From an uncultured Oscillospiraceae bacterium (GTDB lineage: Bacteria > Bacillota > Clostridia > Oscillospirales > Oscillospiraceae), in contig CAJUEC010000009.1 of assembly GCA_910585155.1 (NCBI GenBank), positions 1-64,000 of the forward strand: DNA of 64,000 nucleotides, read 5' to 3'. The notes beneath the pieces were generated by a model, which saw nothing but the letters and a program-made list of their open reading frames with translations, did no database searches and was not told the origin of the DNA. Both the position numbers and the translations under genes were made by a program. Of the stretch, positions 8,299 through 16,673 are shown one piece after another (the first letter of the stretch is position 1; each line of letters begins with the position of its first letter).

Positions 8299-10509
8299 TC
8301 AGTCCAATTCAAACTGCCCGGTGTACAGCTGGTAATACCGCCCCTGCTGGGCCATGAGCTGGGCGTGGCTGCCCTTCTCCATGATCTGGCCCCGCTCGAT
8401 GACCACAATGCAGTCCGCGTTGCGCACGGTGGACAGCCGGTGGGCGATGACGAACACCGTCCGCCCCTCCATCAGCGCGTCCATGCCCTGCTGAATATGC
8501 TGCTCAGTGCGGGTGTCGATGGAGGAGGTGGCCTCGTCCAGCACCATGATGGGCGGATCCTTCACCGCCGCCCGGGCGATGGACAGCAGCTGCCGCTGGC
8601 CCTGGGACAGGTTGGCCCCGTCCCCCGTCAGCATGGTCTGGTAGCCCTCGGGCAGGCGGCGGATGAAGCCGTCGGCGTTGGCGGTTTTGGCGGCCTGGAC
8701 GCACTCCTCGTCGGTGGCGTCCAGCCGGCCATAGCGGATGTTGTCCATCACCGTGCCGGTGAACAGGTGGGTGTCCTGGAGCACCGCCCCCTGGCTCAGC
8801 CGCAGGGAGTCCTTCTCGATATCCTTCACGTCGATGCCGTCGCAGGTGATGAGCCCCCCCTGGATCTCATAGAAGCGGTTGATCAGGTTGGTGACAGTGG
8901 TCTTGCCCGCCCCGGTGGAGCCCACAAAGGCGATCTTCTGCCCCGGGTCGGCGTAGACGGACAGCTCCTTCAGCACCGGCTTGCCCTCCACGTAGGAGAA
9001 GTCCACCTGGCTCAGGCGCACCGCCCCCCGCAGCTCGGTGTAGCAGAATTCCTCCCCGGGGACGTTGCGCACCGCCCCCCGGATCAGGTGCAGGCCCAGC
9101 CGCCCGTCTGGGCCGGGGTACTTCCACGCCCAGCCGTGGGCGGCCATCTCCTCCAGGGAGAGGGGGGTGAGGGCGCCGTCCTCCTCCAGCCGCACCCAGA
9201 GCCCGGTCTGGGAGTCCGTCCCGGGGGGCAGCAGCTTGAGCTTACCGCCCTCCCTGTCCGCCTGTCCCAGCTCGGTGAGCGCCTCTCCCTCCCCCACGGA
9301 CACGGGGACCAGGGTCAGCCCGCAGTCCCGGGGTACCTTCCAGGCCCAGCTCCGGGGCCGGCCCTGGCCGCTGAATTTGGACAGGGAGCCGTTGGCGTCC
9401 TTTTCCACCGGCACCAGGGTCACCCTTCCCCTGTCCGCCTCGGGCTGGGCGTCCATCACGGCAAAGATGCGCTCCGCCCCCGCCATGGCGGACAGCAGGG
9501 CGGTCATCTGCATGGAGATCTGGTTGACGGGCTGGGTCACCTGCCGGTTATACTGCAAATAGATCACCAGGGAGCCCAGGGTGAAGCCGGACAGGCCTCC
9601 GCCGCTCATGGCCAGAATGCCCCCCAGCACGGCGGTGACGGCATAGCCCACGTTGGTCAGGTTGGCCGCCACGGGCATGATGGCGGAGGAGTAGAACCCC
9701 GCCTCGCTGGCCGCGGCGCGGTACTCCTCGTTGAGTCCGCGGAACAGGCTCTTGGCCTGCTCCTCGTGGTTGAAGGCCTTGACCACCTTCATCCCCTCGA
9801 TCATCTCCTGGATATTGCCGTTCACCGCGCCCAGGGCGGCCTGCTGCCGGGCGTAATACTTCCGGCTGCGCTTGCCGAACACGGTGAACACCGCCAGCAC
9901 CGCCCCCAGCATCACCACGGTGGCCAAAAACAGCAGAGGGGACAGGGTGAGCATCATGACCACCACGCCCACAAAGGTGATGACGCTGGAAATCAGCTGC
10001 ACCACCGACTGCTCCAGGGCGGTCTGCACGTTGTCCGCGTCGTTGGTGAAGCGGCTCATCAGCTCGCCGTGGGTGTGGGCGTCAAAGTAGCTCAGGGGCA
10101 GCTCCTGGAGCTTGTCAAACAGCTCCCGGCGCAGCCTGTTGCAGCCCCGCTGGGCCAGCTGGGCCATGAGGTTGGACTGGACGTAGGCACAGGCCGCCGC
10201 CAGCAGGTAGATGCCCATGAGCTGCAGGCAGCTGGTGAGCAGCGCGGGCAGGTCGCTCCTGCCCTCCGCCAGGGCGGCGCTGATGCTGTCAATAATGGGC
10301 TTCTGCATATAGGTGCCCGCCACCCCCAGCAGGGCGGACACCACCACGCACACCAGCGCCGCGGCCAGCAGCGCGGGCCGGCTGGCGATATACCTCACGG
10401 TGCGCAGAGCGGTGCGGCGCAGGTCCTTGGGCTTGCCAAAGCCGCCCCGGGGCCCGCCGGGCCCATGGGGGCCGCCCCCCGGGCCGTGGGGCCGTCTGTC
10501 CTCAGCCAT
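8299..10509 (-). CDS. ABC exporter half-transporter, catalytic partner, with linker insert
   Basis: A 736-residue ABC multidrug/lipid-type exporter: a Gly/Pro-rich N-terminus, six membrane helices and a nucleotide-binding domain with GSTGAGKTT, LSQGQ and IMVLDEATSSID. It has the catalytic Walker B glutamate but a non-canonical signature (LSQGQ). The upstream partner has the opposite defects, the pattern of heterodimers such as TM287/288 and BmrCD. Between the membrane domain and the ATPase there is an extra segment of about 130 residues (357-489) with two similar WAWK-containing blocks, absent from ordinary exporters. The ATG at 10507-10509 was chosen for its GGAGGGG site; it overlaps the upstream gene by eight bases. 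Confidence 0.9.
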   Translation of the reverse strand: MAEDRRPHGPGGGPHGPGGPRGGFGKPKDLRRTALRTVRYIASRPALLAAALVCVVVSALLGVAGTYMQKPIIDSISAALAEGRSDLPALLTSCLQLMGIYLLAAACAYVQSNLMAQLAQRGCNRLRRELFDKLQELPLSYFDAHTHGELMSRFTNDADNVQTALEQSVVQLISSVITFVGVVVMMLTLSPLLFLATVVMLGAVLAVFTVFGKRSRKYYARQQAALGAVNGNIQEMIEGMKVVKAFNHEEQAKSLFRGLNEEYRAAASEAGFYSSAIMPVAANLTNVGYAVTAVLGGILAMSGGGLSGFTLGSLVIYLQYNRQVTQPVNQISMQMTALLSAMAGAERIFAVMDAQPEADRGRVTLVPVEKDANGSLSKFSGQGRPRSWAWKVPRDCGLTLVPVSVGEGEALTELGQADREGGKLKLLPPGTDSQTGLWVRLEEDGALTPLSLEEMAAHGWAWKYPGPDGRLGLHLIRGAVRNVPGEEFCYTELRGAVRLSQVDFSYVEGKPVLKELSVYADPGQKIAFVGSTGAGKTTVTNLINRFYEIQGGLITCDGIDVKDIEKDSLRLSQGAVLQDTHLFTGTVMDNIRYGRLDATDEECVQAAKTANADGFIRRLPEGYQTMLTGDGANLSQGQRQLLSIARAAVKDPPIMVLDEATSSIDTRTEQHIQQGMDALMEGRTVFVIAHRLSTVRNADCIVVIERGQIMEKGSHAQLMAQQGRYYQLYTGQFELD

Positions 10510-12238
10510 TGCCGTCCCCTCCTTCCTGCTGGGAATCGTAGATCTCCCGATAGATTTCACTGGTCTTCATCAGCTGGTCATGGCTGCCCACGCCGGCCAC
10601 CGTCCCCTCGTCCAGCACCACGATCTTGTCCGCGTACTGCACGGAGCTGATGCGCTGGGCGATGATGATGACGGTGGTGCCCTTCAGGTTCTCCCGGAAG
10701 GACTGGCGGATGCGCCCCTCGGTGGCGGAGTCCACCGCCGAGGTGGAGTCGTCCAGAATCAGCACCGCGGGCTTTCTCACCATGGCCCGGGCGATGCACA
10801 AACGCTGCTTCTGCCCGCCGGACACGTTCACGCCCCCCTGCTCCAGATAGGTGTCGAAGCCGTCGGGGAAGGACATGATAAAGTCGTAGGCCTGGGCGTC
10901 CTTGGCGGCCTGGACCAGCTCCTCCTCCGAGGCGTTCTCGCTGCCCCAGAGCAGGTTCTCCCGGATTGTGCCGGAGAAGAGCACGTTGTTTTGCAGCACC
11001 ATGCCGATGCGGCCCCGCAGGCCGTCCAGGGGGTAGTCCCGCACGTCCAGCCCGTCCACCAGCACCCGGCCCTGGTGGGCGTCGTAGAACCGGGGAATCA
11101 GGTTCACCAGGGAGGACTTGCCCGTACCGGTACCCCCCACGATGGCCACAAACTCCCCGGGCTCCACCGTCAGGTTGATGTGCTTCAGCACGTCCTCTCC
11201 CGCCCCCTGGGTCTGGTAGCGGAAGGACACGTCCTGGAACTCCACCCGGCCCCGGGGGGCGGGCAGGCGGGCTTCGCCGCCGTCGGTGATGGCGCTGTCC
11301 GCGTCCAGCACCTCAAACACCCGGCGGATGGACGCCTGGGCCCGGGTGTATTGCAGCACCGCCATGCCGATCATCATGGCGGACATGAGAATCTGCATGA
11401 TGTAGCCGGTAACGGTCTGGAGGTAGCCGATCTCCAGCTCGCCCCCCAGCACCATATTGCCGCCGTTGTACAGCACCAGCACCGTGGCCACCGAGAAGCA
11501 GATCATCATCACTGGCTGGATGGCCACCATGCGCAGCACCGCCTGGAGGCCGGCGGCGGTGAAGCCGTTGTTGGCGTCCATGAACTTGGTCCGCTCCCGG
11601 TCCTCCCGGACATAGGACTTCACCACCCGCACGGCGATGAGGTTTTCCTGCACCGTCTCGTTCAGGTGGTCCAGGGCCTTCTGCATCTTCTCGAACAGGG
11701 GGAAGCAGATTTTCATCAGCAGCCCCAGAGCCGCCGCCATGAAGGGCAGCACCACGCACACCACCAGGGCCAGGCGCGGGCTGAGGGACAGGGTGAGAAT
11801 CACGCTGGCCACCGTCATGGACACGCCCCGAATGAGGATGCGCAGGCACATAATGGCCACATTCTGGATGTTGGTCAGGTCATTGGTGAGCCGGGTGATG
11901 AGGGAGGAGGAGGAAAACCGGTCGATGTCCGCGAAGGAGAAGGACGCGATTTTCTCAAACTCCGCCTGGCGCAGGTTGGCGCCCAGGCCCTGGGCGGCGC
12001 AGGTGGCACAGCGGGCGGCCAGTCCGCCCGCCGCCGTGGCCACCAGGGCCACCGCCACCATCAGCGCCCCGGACTGCCAGATCACGGCCAGGTCATTCCC
12101 CTCAATGCCCTGGTTGATGATCCGGGCCATGAGCAGGGGGAGGACCAGCTCGCACAGCGTCTCCACCACCACCAGCAGGGGGGAGGCCGCGGCGTACTTT
12201 TCGTAGCCCCGCAGGTACGAGGCAAGGCGTTTCAGCAA
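10502..12238 (-). CDS. ABC exporter half-transporter, degenerate-site partner
   Basis: A 578-residue exporter with six membrane helices in the N-terminal part and an ATPase domain with GGTGTGKSS, VSGGQ and VLILDDSTSAVD. An aspartate replaces the catalytic Walker B glutamate, so its own ATP site is expected to be inactive or slow, as in TM287 and BmrC-type partners. Its signature VSGGQ is canonical and should complete the active site of the second protein. The start is TTG, preceded by GGAAG at a suitable distance. The gene lies 15 bp after a MarR regulator and overlaps the second ABC gene, so the three form one operon. Confidence 0.9.
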   Translation of the reverse strand: MLKRLASYLRGYEKYAAASPLLVVVETLCELVLPLLMARIINQGIEGNDLAVIWQSGALMVAVALVATAAGGLAARCATCAAQGLGANLRQAEFEKIASFSFADIDRFSSSSLITRLTNDLTNIQNVAIMCLRILIRGVSMTVASVILTLSLSPRLALVVCVVLPFMAAALGLLMKICFPLFEKMQKALDHLNETVQENLIAVRVVKSYVREDRERTKFMDANNGFTAAGLQAVLRMVAIQPVMMICFSVATVLVLYNGGNMVLGGELEIGYLQTVTGYIMQILMSAMMIGMAVLQYTRAQASIRRVFEVLDADSAITDGGEARLPAPRGRVEFQDVSFRYQTQGAGEDVLKHINLTVEPGEFVAIVGGTGTGKSSLVNLIPRFYDAHQGRVLVDGLDVRDYPLDGLRGRIGMVLQNNVLFSGTIRENLLWGSENASEEELVQAAKDAQAYDFIMSFPDGFDTYLEQGGVNVSGGQKQRLCIARAMVRKPAVLILDDSTSAVDSATEGRIRQSFRENLKGTTVIIIAQRISSVQYADKIVVLDEGTVAGVGSHDQLMKTSEIYREIYDSQQEGGDGNG

Positions 12239-12253
12239 GGGTCACACTTCCTT

Positions 12254-12766
12254 TCAAAATGGGTCTTGGACGGCCCCCGGCGGCGGGGCCAGCGGGTCGG
12301 GGGGCGGGTCCTGCCGCCTGTCCCCGCCGATCTGGTACAGGTTTTGCAGCATCCGGGAGAACAGCTGGTTGGTCAGGGCCCGCTCCTCGGGGGAGAAGCC
12401 GTGGTACATGTGCCCGTCCACCTGGCGGAAGGCGTCCATGCTCTGGGCGATGACGTCCCGCCCCTTTGGGGTGATGGAGATGCGGTTGCGGCGGGTGTCC
12501 CGCTGGTCGGTGCGGCGCTCCACGTAGCCCTGCCGCTCCAGCACCTTCAGCGAGGCGGCCACCGTGGGCGGCGCGCTGTGCAGCTTGTCGGCCAGCTCCT
12601 TCTGGGTGGGGGCCCGCTCGGGGGCGTCCGGGTAGGTAGACAGCTCCCACAGCAGCCGTGGGGAGCCCACGTCCCGCACCCCCCGCCGGGCCAGCGCCGC
12701 CATGCAGGCGTTGTGGTGGGCCCGCATGAGCTGCTGGAGCAGAAGCCCGGTCTGGTTGCCCATCAT
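12254..12766 (-). CDS. MarR-family transcriptional regulator
   Basis: A 170-residue winged-helix repressor. The DNA-binding part reads TQKELADKLHSAPPTVAASLKVLERQGYVERR, followed by the wing (DTRRNRISITPKG). The C-terminus is Pro-rich (PPPDPLAPPPG). AGGAGGG precedes a double ATG at 12761-12766. It leads the exporter operon, and a 22-bp palindrome lies immediately upstream between its promoter and start, so it most likely represses its own operon and is relieved by an exported or toxic ligand. The ligand cannot be inferred. Confidence 0.88.
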   Translation of the reverse strand: MMGNQTGLLLQQLMRAHHNACMAALARRGVRDVGSPRLLWELSTYPDAPERAPTQKELADKLHSAPPTVAASLKVLERQGYVERRTDQRDTRRNRISITPKGRDVIAQSMDAFRQVDGHMYHGFSPEERALTNQLFSRMLQNLYQIGGDRRQDPPPDPLAPPPGAVQDPF

Positions 12767-12777
12767 GATCCCTCCTA

Positions 12778-12799
12778 AATCGTTCGCACGCGAATGATT
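12778..12799 (-). promoter_or_regulatory. probable MarR operator
   Basis: AATCATTCGC-GT-GCGAACGATT on the minus strand is an inverted repeat with one mismatch, positioned just downstream of the -10 box and upstream of the marR start, as expected for an autorepressor site. Confidence 0.7.
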
Positions 12800-12811
12800 A
12801 GTGTGCTTATC

Positions 12812-12839
12812 ATTTTACATCCGTCCGTCAAAATGTCAA
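12812..12839 (-). promoter_or_regulatory. promoter of marR-ABC operon
   Basis: TTGACA (12834-12839) and TAAAAT (12812-12817) on the minus strand are separated by 16 bp. Confidence 0.72.
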
Positions 12840-12966
12840 GAGGCCGGACGGTAAATAATTTGTGAACACCGCGAGCCCCGTCCGGGGCTTCCCCTTTGCC
12901 CGCTCCTATGGTACAATGGGGCAAAGAGACCGCCGCAGACCTGATTGGCCGGAAGGGGCGCTGTCC

Positions 12967-14208
12967 ATGTCCGTGGTTACCCGTCAATTTCAAATGGTCT
13001 ACCTCCTGCTGGCCCGGGGCCGGATGACCGCCGGGGAGCTGGCCCAGCAGCTGGAGGTGTCCCCCCGCACGGTGCTGCGGGACGTGGACTCCCTTTCCGC
13101 CGCCGGTGTGCCCATCTACACCACCCAGGGGACGGGGGGCGGGGTGGCCCTGCTGCCCGGCTACGTGCTGGACCGGGCCGCCTTTTCCGATGAGGAGCAG
13201 CGCCAGCTGCTCACCGCCCTGCAAAGCCTGCCGGAGCAGGAGGGGGCCCAGGCGCTGACCAAGCTGTCCGCCCTGTTCCGCCGGGGGCGAGAGGACTGGC
13301 TCCAGGTGAACCTGTCCCGCTGGGGCGGCGGGACGGCGGACAGCGAGAAGTTCCAGCTGCTCAAGCGGGCCGTGCTGGAGCGGCAGGTCCTCCGTTTTGA
13401 CTACGCCAGCTCCTACGGCTCCACCCGCCCGCGGCGGGCCCTCCCCGCCCGGCTGGTGTTCAAGGGGCAGGGGTGGTACCTCCAGGCCTTCGACCTGGAC
13501 CGGGAGGCCTACCGCACCTTCCGCCTGTCCCGCATGCTCTCCCCTTCCCCCACCGGGGAGGTGTTCCACCGCCGGCTGGACCCGCCGGACATCGACTACT
13601 CCGGGGATATCCCGCCCCTGTTCCGGGTGGAGGCCCGCCTGCGCTTCGCCGGCTGCATGGCCTACCGGGTGTACGACGAGTTCGACCAGGGCTGCGTCAC
13701 CCCCCAGCCCGACGGCTCCCTGCTGGTGGAGGCGGTGTTCCCCGAGGACCAGTGGCTGTACGGCTATCTGCTCAGCTTCGGCGCGGGGGTGGAGGTGCTC
13801 TCTCCCGACCCCCTCCGGCGGCGGCTGGCCGCCCTGGGCTGGAAAATTTATTGGGCCCACGCCGGGAAACATGACACACCCTGTCAGGGTTGGGGTGCTA
13901 TGATGGAGCCATCCCAACCGAAGGAGGTTCCAACCATGGAACAATACAAAGATATGAAATTCTGCCAGTCCTGCGGGATGCCCCTGGGCCCCGGCACGGA
14001 GCTGGGCACCGAGGCGGACGGCTCTGCCAGCCCCGACTACTGCTCCTACTGCTACAAGAATGGGAGATTTGCGGGGGAGATGACCATGGAGGAGATGATC
14101 GACTTCTGCGCCCCCATGATGGCCCAGTCCAACCCCGGCATGACCCAGGAGCAGGCCAAGGCCCAGATGCACCAGTTCTTCCCCATGCTGAAACGCTGGA
14201 AGCGCTGA
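12967..14208 (+). CDS. YafY-type HTH-WYL regulator, open into a zinc-ribbon domain
   Basis: Residues 1 to about 298 are a complete HTH_11/WYL transcription regulator: helix-turn-helix MTAGELAQQLEVSPRTVLRDV, then a WYL domain (LPARLVFKGQGWYLQAFDLD). Normally the protein would stop after the C-terminal helix (RRRLAALGWKI). Here the frame stays open for about 25 residues through what looks like an intergenic promoter and a ribosome site, and continues into a zinc-ribbon protein, giving 413 residues in total. The open frame may produce a true fusion, or the stop may have been lost while the downstream gene keeps its own start at 13936. The ATG at 12967 has AAGGGG upstream. Confidence 0.75.
   Translation: MSVVTRQFQMVYLLLARGRMTAGELAQQLEVSPRTVLRDVDSLSAAGVPIYTTQGTGGGVALLPGYVLDRAAFSDEEQRQLLTALQSLPEQEGAQALTKLSALFRRGREDWLQVNLSRWGGGTADSEKFQLLKRAVLERQVLRFDYASSYGSTRPRRALPARLVFKGQGWYLQAFDLDREAYRTFRLSRMLSPSPTGEVFHRRLDPPDIDYSGDIPPLFRVEARLRFAGCMAYRVYDEFDQGCVTPQPDGSLLVEAVFPEDQWLYGYLLSFGAGVEVLSPDPLRRRLAALGWKIYWAHAGKHDTPCQGWGAMMEPSQPKEVPTMEQYKDMKFCQSCGMPLGPGTELGTEADGSASPDYCSYCYKNGRFAGEMTMEEMIDFCAPMMAQSNPGMTQEQAKAQMHQFFPMLKRWKR
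13869..13935 (+). promoter_or_regulatory. probable WYL-controlled promoter inside the open frame
   Basis: ATGACA, then the inverted repeat CACCCTGTCAGGGT, then TATGAT at suitable spacing, followed by AAGGAGG eight bases before the zinc-ribbon ATG. The arrangement resembles a regulated intergenic promoter rather than coding sequence. Confidence 0.5.
13936..14208 (+). CDS. putative zinc-ribbon domain protein
   Basis: A 90-residue protein starting MEQYKDMKFCQSCGMPL. It has two CxxC pairs (CQSC near residue 9 and CSYC near 37) that form a zinc ribbon, followed by a helical C-terminal half (EEMIDFCAPMM and a Met/Gln-rich tail). This matches the putative zinc-ribbon family often found directly behind YafY-type regulators. 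It has its own AAGGAGG site, yet it is in frame with the preceding regulator without a stop. Its biochemical role is unknown. Confidence 0.8.
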   Translation: MEQYKDMKFCQSCGMPLGPGTELGTEADGSASPDYCSYCYKNGRFAGEMTMEEMIDFCAPMMAQSNPGMTQEQAKAQMHQFFPMLKRWKR

Positions 14209-14246
14209 GCCGCCGTGAGCCGCGCGGATGGACCGCCGCAAGCCCA

Positions 14247-14286
14247 AAAAAGCAGCTCCCCGCTCAAAGGCGGGGAGCTGCTTTTT
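14247..14286 (+). terminator. intrinsic terminator
   Basis: AAAAAGCAGCTCCCCGC and its complement close a 6-nt loop and end in TTTTT, directly after the zinc-ribbon gene. Confidence 0.9.
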
Positions 14287-14450
14287 AGAAGCTGTACCAA
14301 TAGACCTCAGCACGCATCCTTGCGGCCCAAATTGCTGCCAGGCTGCGTTAAAAAATCTTGAAATACACAAAGTATTCCTGCGATTTTTTGCCTTGCCGGC
14401 GGCAATTTTTCCTCGCAAGTCTGCGTACTTCGGCTATTGGTACAGCTTCT
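14287..14450. repeat. 164-bp palindromic repeat element, copy A
   Basis: The ends are a perfect 17-bp inverted repeat, AGAAGCTGTACCAATAG at 14287-14303 and its complement at 14434-14450. The interior is itself largely self-complementary around a centre with CGCAGGAATA and TATTTCAAG segments that recur in copy B at 39531-39693. No open frame is present. It looks like a non-autonomous, MITE-like or long-palindrome repeat, inserted between the terminator and the 3' end of an anti-sigma gene. Confidence 0.75.
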
Positions 14451-14457
14451 TATTCTC

Positions 14458-15615
14458 TCAGGGCTCCACCGGGGCCAATCCGTCCAGGGAGATGACGGTT
14501 TTCCCGCAGGCCCAGTCCAGGGTCAGAGTCCCGCCCTGGAGTCTGGCGGGGTCGGTGACCTGCTTCAGCTGGAAGACATCTCTCCACCAGCCCTCCCCGA
14601 AGCCTCCGCTGCCGTTGCCGTATCCCACCCCCACTTCCGTGCCGTCCGGCCCGGTCAGGGCGACCCCCTCCGCTTTGGCTAGGGAGTACCAGCGGGAGGC
14701 CGCCCTCTCCTGCTCCTGGGCCGTATCGCCGAGGAATTCCACCCCCGCGTCCCGCAGATGGTCGAATTTAAGTGTGATGGGGGACAGGTACAGCTCCCCC
14801 CGGGTGGTGATCTCCGCCCCGTCCAGCTCACCCAGCACCTGCTCCACCTGGACCACCCAGCCGATATCCTTCTGGGGCAGGGGCACGTCAAAGGACCAGT
14901 CGCCGGGATACGCGCTCACCATTTTCTCCTGTTCCCGGTCCCAATAGCCCATGTTCACCGCCGGGACCCGCAGGGCCGCCGCGTCCCAGACCCCGTCCTC
15001 CCCCTGCTGGGGGGCCAGGGTGAAGATCAGCGAGAGATGATTGTCCATGGGGTCGTCGTCCTCCAGCACGTCCCAGCAATAGAACCCCACCATGCCGTCC
15101 CTGCCCAGGGGCTTTCCCGCTCCGTCCAGGAACTCCGCGGCATAGGCAGCGCCGTTGAGGAAGCCCTTGGCGTTGCTGATACCGGGGGGATCGGGCTCGC
15201 CCAGATAGAGCTGGGTCCCCTCCGGGGCGGTGAAGTCCGCCAGAATCATGACCTGATAGCGGTCCCGCAGAATCTGGGTCACATGGAGGGTGGCCCCGTT
15301 GTCCTCCCTGACGATATCCAGCGCCACGGCCCCGGGATAGAGCAGGTCCACCGCCTCGGCCACCGCCTGGGAATTCTCCGAATCCACATCCAGTTGTCCC
15401 AGCATCCTCTGGTCGATCCAGGGCAGCACCGCGGCCGCCGCGGCCGCCGTCACCAGCAGCGCCGCAGCCGCCACCGCCATAACCGTAAGCTTCCACTTTT
15501 TCATCGGTCCGTTCCTCCTCGCGTTGTCCTGGAGGAGCTGGCGCAGCAGCTCCCGCTCCCGCTCGGGGGCGGGGGTCAGACCGTCAAACATCCGCTTCAG
15601 CTCATGCCTGTCCAT
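14458..15615 (-). CDS. membrane anti-sigma-like protein (DUF4179-like)
   Basis: A 385-residue protein with a cytosolic N-terminus of about 40 residues, one Ala-rich transmembrane segment at about 42-64 and a large extracellular domain without visible catalytic motifs. It overlaps the upstream ECF sigma gene by 14 bp, so it is probably its membrane anti-sigma factor, parallel to the pair at 4.6-6.3 kb. The stop lies only eight bases from palindromic element A, which may serve as its transcript end. Sequence similarity to the first DUF4179 protein is weak by eye; the assignment rests on layout and context. Confidence 0.65.
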   Translation of the reverse strand: MDRHELKRMFDGLTPAPERERELLRQLLQDNARRNGPMKKWKLTVMAVAAAALLVTAAAAAAVLPWIDQRMLGQLDVDSENSQAVAEAVDLLYPGAVALDIVREDNGATLHVTQILRDRYQVMILADFTAPEGTQLYLGEPDPPGISNAKGFLNGAAYAAEFLDGAGKPLGRDGMVGFYCWDVLEDDDPMDNHLSLIFTLAPQQGEDGVWDAAALRVPAVNMGYWDREQEKMVSAYPGDWSFDVPLPQKDIGWVVQVEQVLGELDGAEITTRGELYLSPITLKFDHLRDAGVEFLGDTAQEQERAASRWYSLAKAEGVALTGPDGTEVGVGYGNGSGGFGEGWWRDVFQLKQVTDPARLQGGTLTLDWACGKTVISLDGLAPVEP

Positions 15616-16087
15616 AGCCTTCCTCCTCCAGCCGTAATTTCAGTTTTTTCCGGGCCTGGACCAGCCGGGAGCGCACGGTGGAGGGATTCTCCCCCAGCAG
15701 ACCCGCAATCTCTCCCGTGGTATAGCCCTGGTAGTAGTGGAGATAGAGCACCAGCCTGTGGGGCCGCGGCAGGGCCGCCACCTGCTCCCACACCCCCTGG
15801 TCCGAGGGCTCCTCCCAGACCAGCTGGTCCAGCGCCTCCTCCCCCACCCGCCGGGTGCGCCACCAATGCCTGAGCTGGTTCCTGCACTCGTTCCGGGCGG
15901 TGACGATGAGCCACGCCTTTTCGTGCTCCGGATCACGAAAGGGCCCGGGGCGCTCCATCGCCCTGCGAAAAACAGTCTGGGCGGCGTCCTCCGCGTCGGG
16001 TACGTTTTTCATCAGCACCAGGCACAGCTGATATACCATTTTGAAATGCCGGCCATACAGGCCGGCCAGCTCCTCCTGGGTATCCAT
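15602..16087 (-). CDS. ECF-type RNA polymerase sigma factor
   Basis: A 161-residue sigma factor: region 2 (FKMVYQLCLVLMKNVPDAEDAAQTVF, with the AWLIVTARNECRNQLR helix) and region 4 (RLVLYLHYYQGYTTGEIAGLL, then STVRSRLVQARKKL). The ATG at 16085-16087 opens the protein at the usual position of the family; longer in-frame starts would read back into the neighbouring gene. A candidate self-regulated promoter (TGTCAAC, then GTGTATCTT) lies upstream. It is the second of three sigma/anti-sigma pairs. Confidence 0.88.
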   Translation of the reverse strand: MDTQEELAGLYGRHFKMVYQLCLVLMKNVPDAEDAAQTVFRRAMERPGPFRDPEHEKAWLIVTARNECRNQLRHWWRTRRVGEEALDQLVWEEPSDQGVWEQVAALPRPHRLVLYLHYYQGYTTGEIAGLLGENPSTVRSRLVQARKKLKLRLEEEGYGQA

Positions 16088-16179
16088 CGCGGGGTCGCCT
16101 CCTCTCCGTCCTTCTGTAAGATACACAATCCAGCCGGGGAAATTGTTGACAGACCGGAAGATTTTTTGCCTGTACACAA

Positions 16180-16213
16180 AGGCCCGGGCGCGGAAAACTC
16201 CGCGCCCGGCCCC
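16180..16213 (-). terminator. GC hairpin after DUF3021 gene
   Basis: GGCCCGGGCGCGGA/TCCGCGCCCGGCC with an AAAC loop directly after the stop at 16216. It has little T run. A sister hairpin of almost the same sequence lies at 17213-17246. Confidence 0.6.
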
Positions 16214-16215
16214 CC

Positions 16216-16659
16216 TCACTGTCCGTCCTTCCGTTTTCGATACCAGTCCAGCTTGTCGTCCCACCTGCGGCCGCTGGCGCGGTAGTAGATCTCGATGCCT
16301 GCGGTGATGGCCGCGAAGATGAGCACAAAAATCACCAAAAAGGTCGCCCATGCCCCGGCATTCTCCACCGGAAACCAGCCAAAGCCCGTCGCGATGCCGA
16401 TGAGGACGGCCCCAAAGGCGATGAAAAACGTCATCATTCGCCAGCCATAGGCCAGTTTTTTGAACAGCAGGTCGGAGAACGCCACCACCTGCATGGTCCC
16501 CGCCGCCACGCTGGCCAGCAGCACGGAGAACAGCTGGGGCAGGGCGGCCCCCTCCTGCCGGAACACAAACAGGAAAAACAGGTAGATGCACATGGCGGCG
16601 GCATAGCTCAGCGCCACCCGCTCCTTGATGGTCACGACCACCTCAAAGAACTTTTTCAT
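16216..16659 (-). CDS. DUF3021 family membrane protein, partner of LytTR regulator
   Basis: A 147-residue protein with four predicted membrane helices (about 14-34, 41-64, 72-94 and 101-124) and a short basic C-terminal tail, the layout of DUF3021. It lies 14 bp after a LytTR-domain regulator. In streptococci, LytTR regulators with membrane partners (HdrRM, BrsRM) form two-gene systems in which the membrane protein restrains the regulator; a similar role is inferred here. No other domain is visible. Confidence 0.78.
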   Translation of the reverse strand: MKKFFEVVVTIKERVALSYAAAMCIYLFFLFVFRQEGAALPQLFSVLLASVAAGTMQVVAFSDLLFKKLAYGWRMMTFFIAFGAVLIGIATGFGWFPVENAGAWATFLVIFVLIFAAITAGIEIYYRASGRRWDDKLDWYRKRKDGQ

Positions 16660-16673
16660 GGACCGCACTCCTT

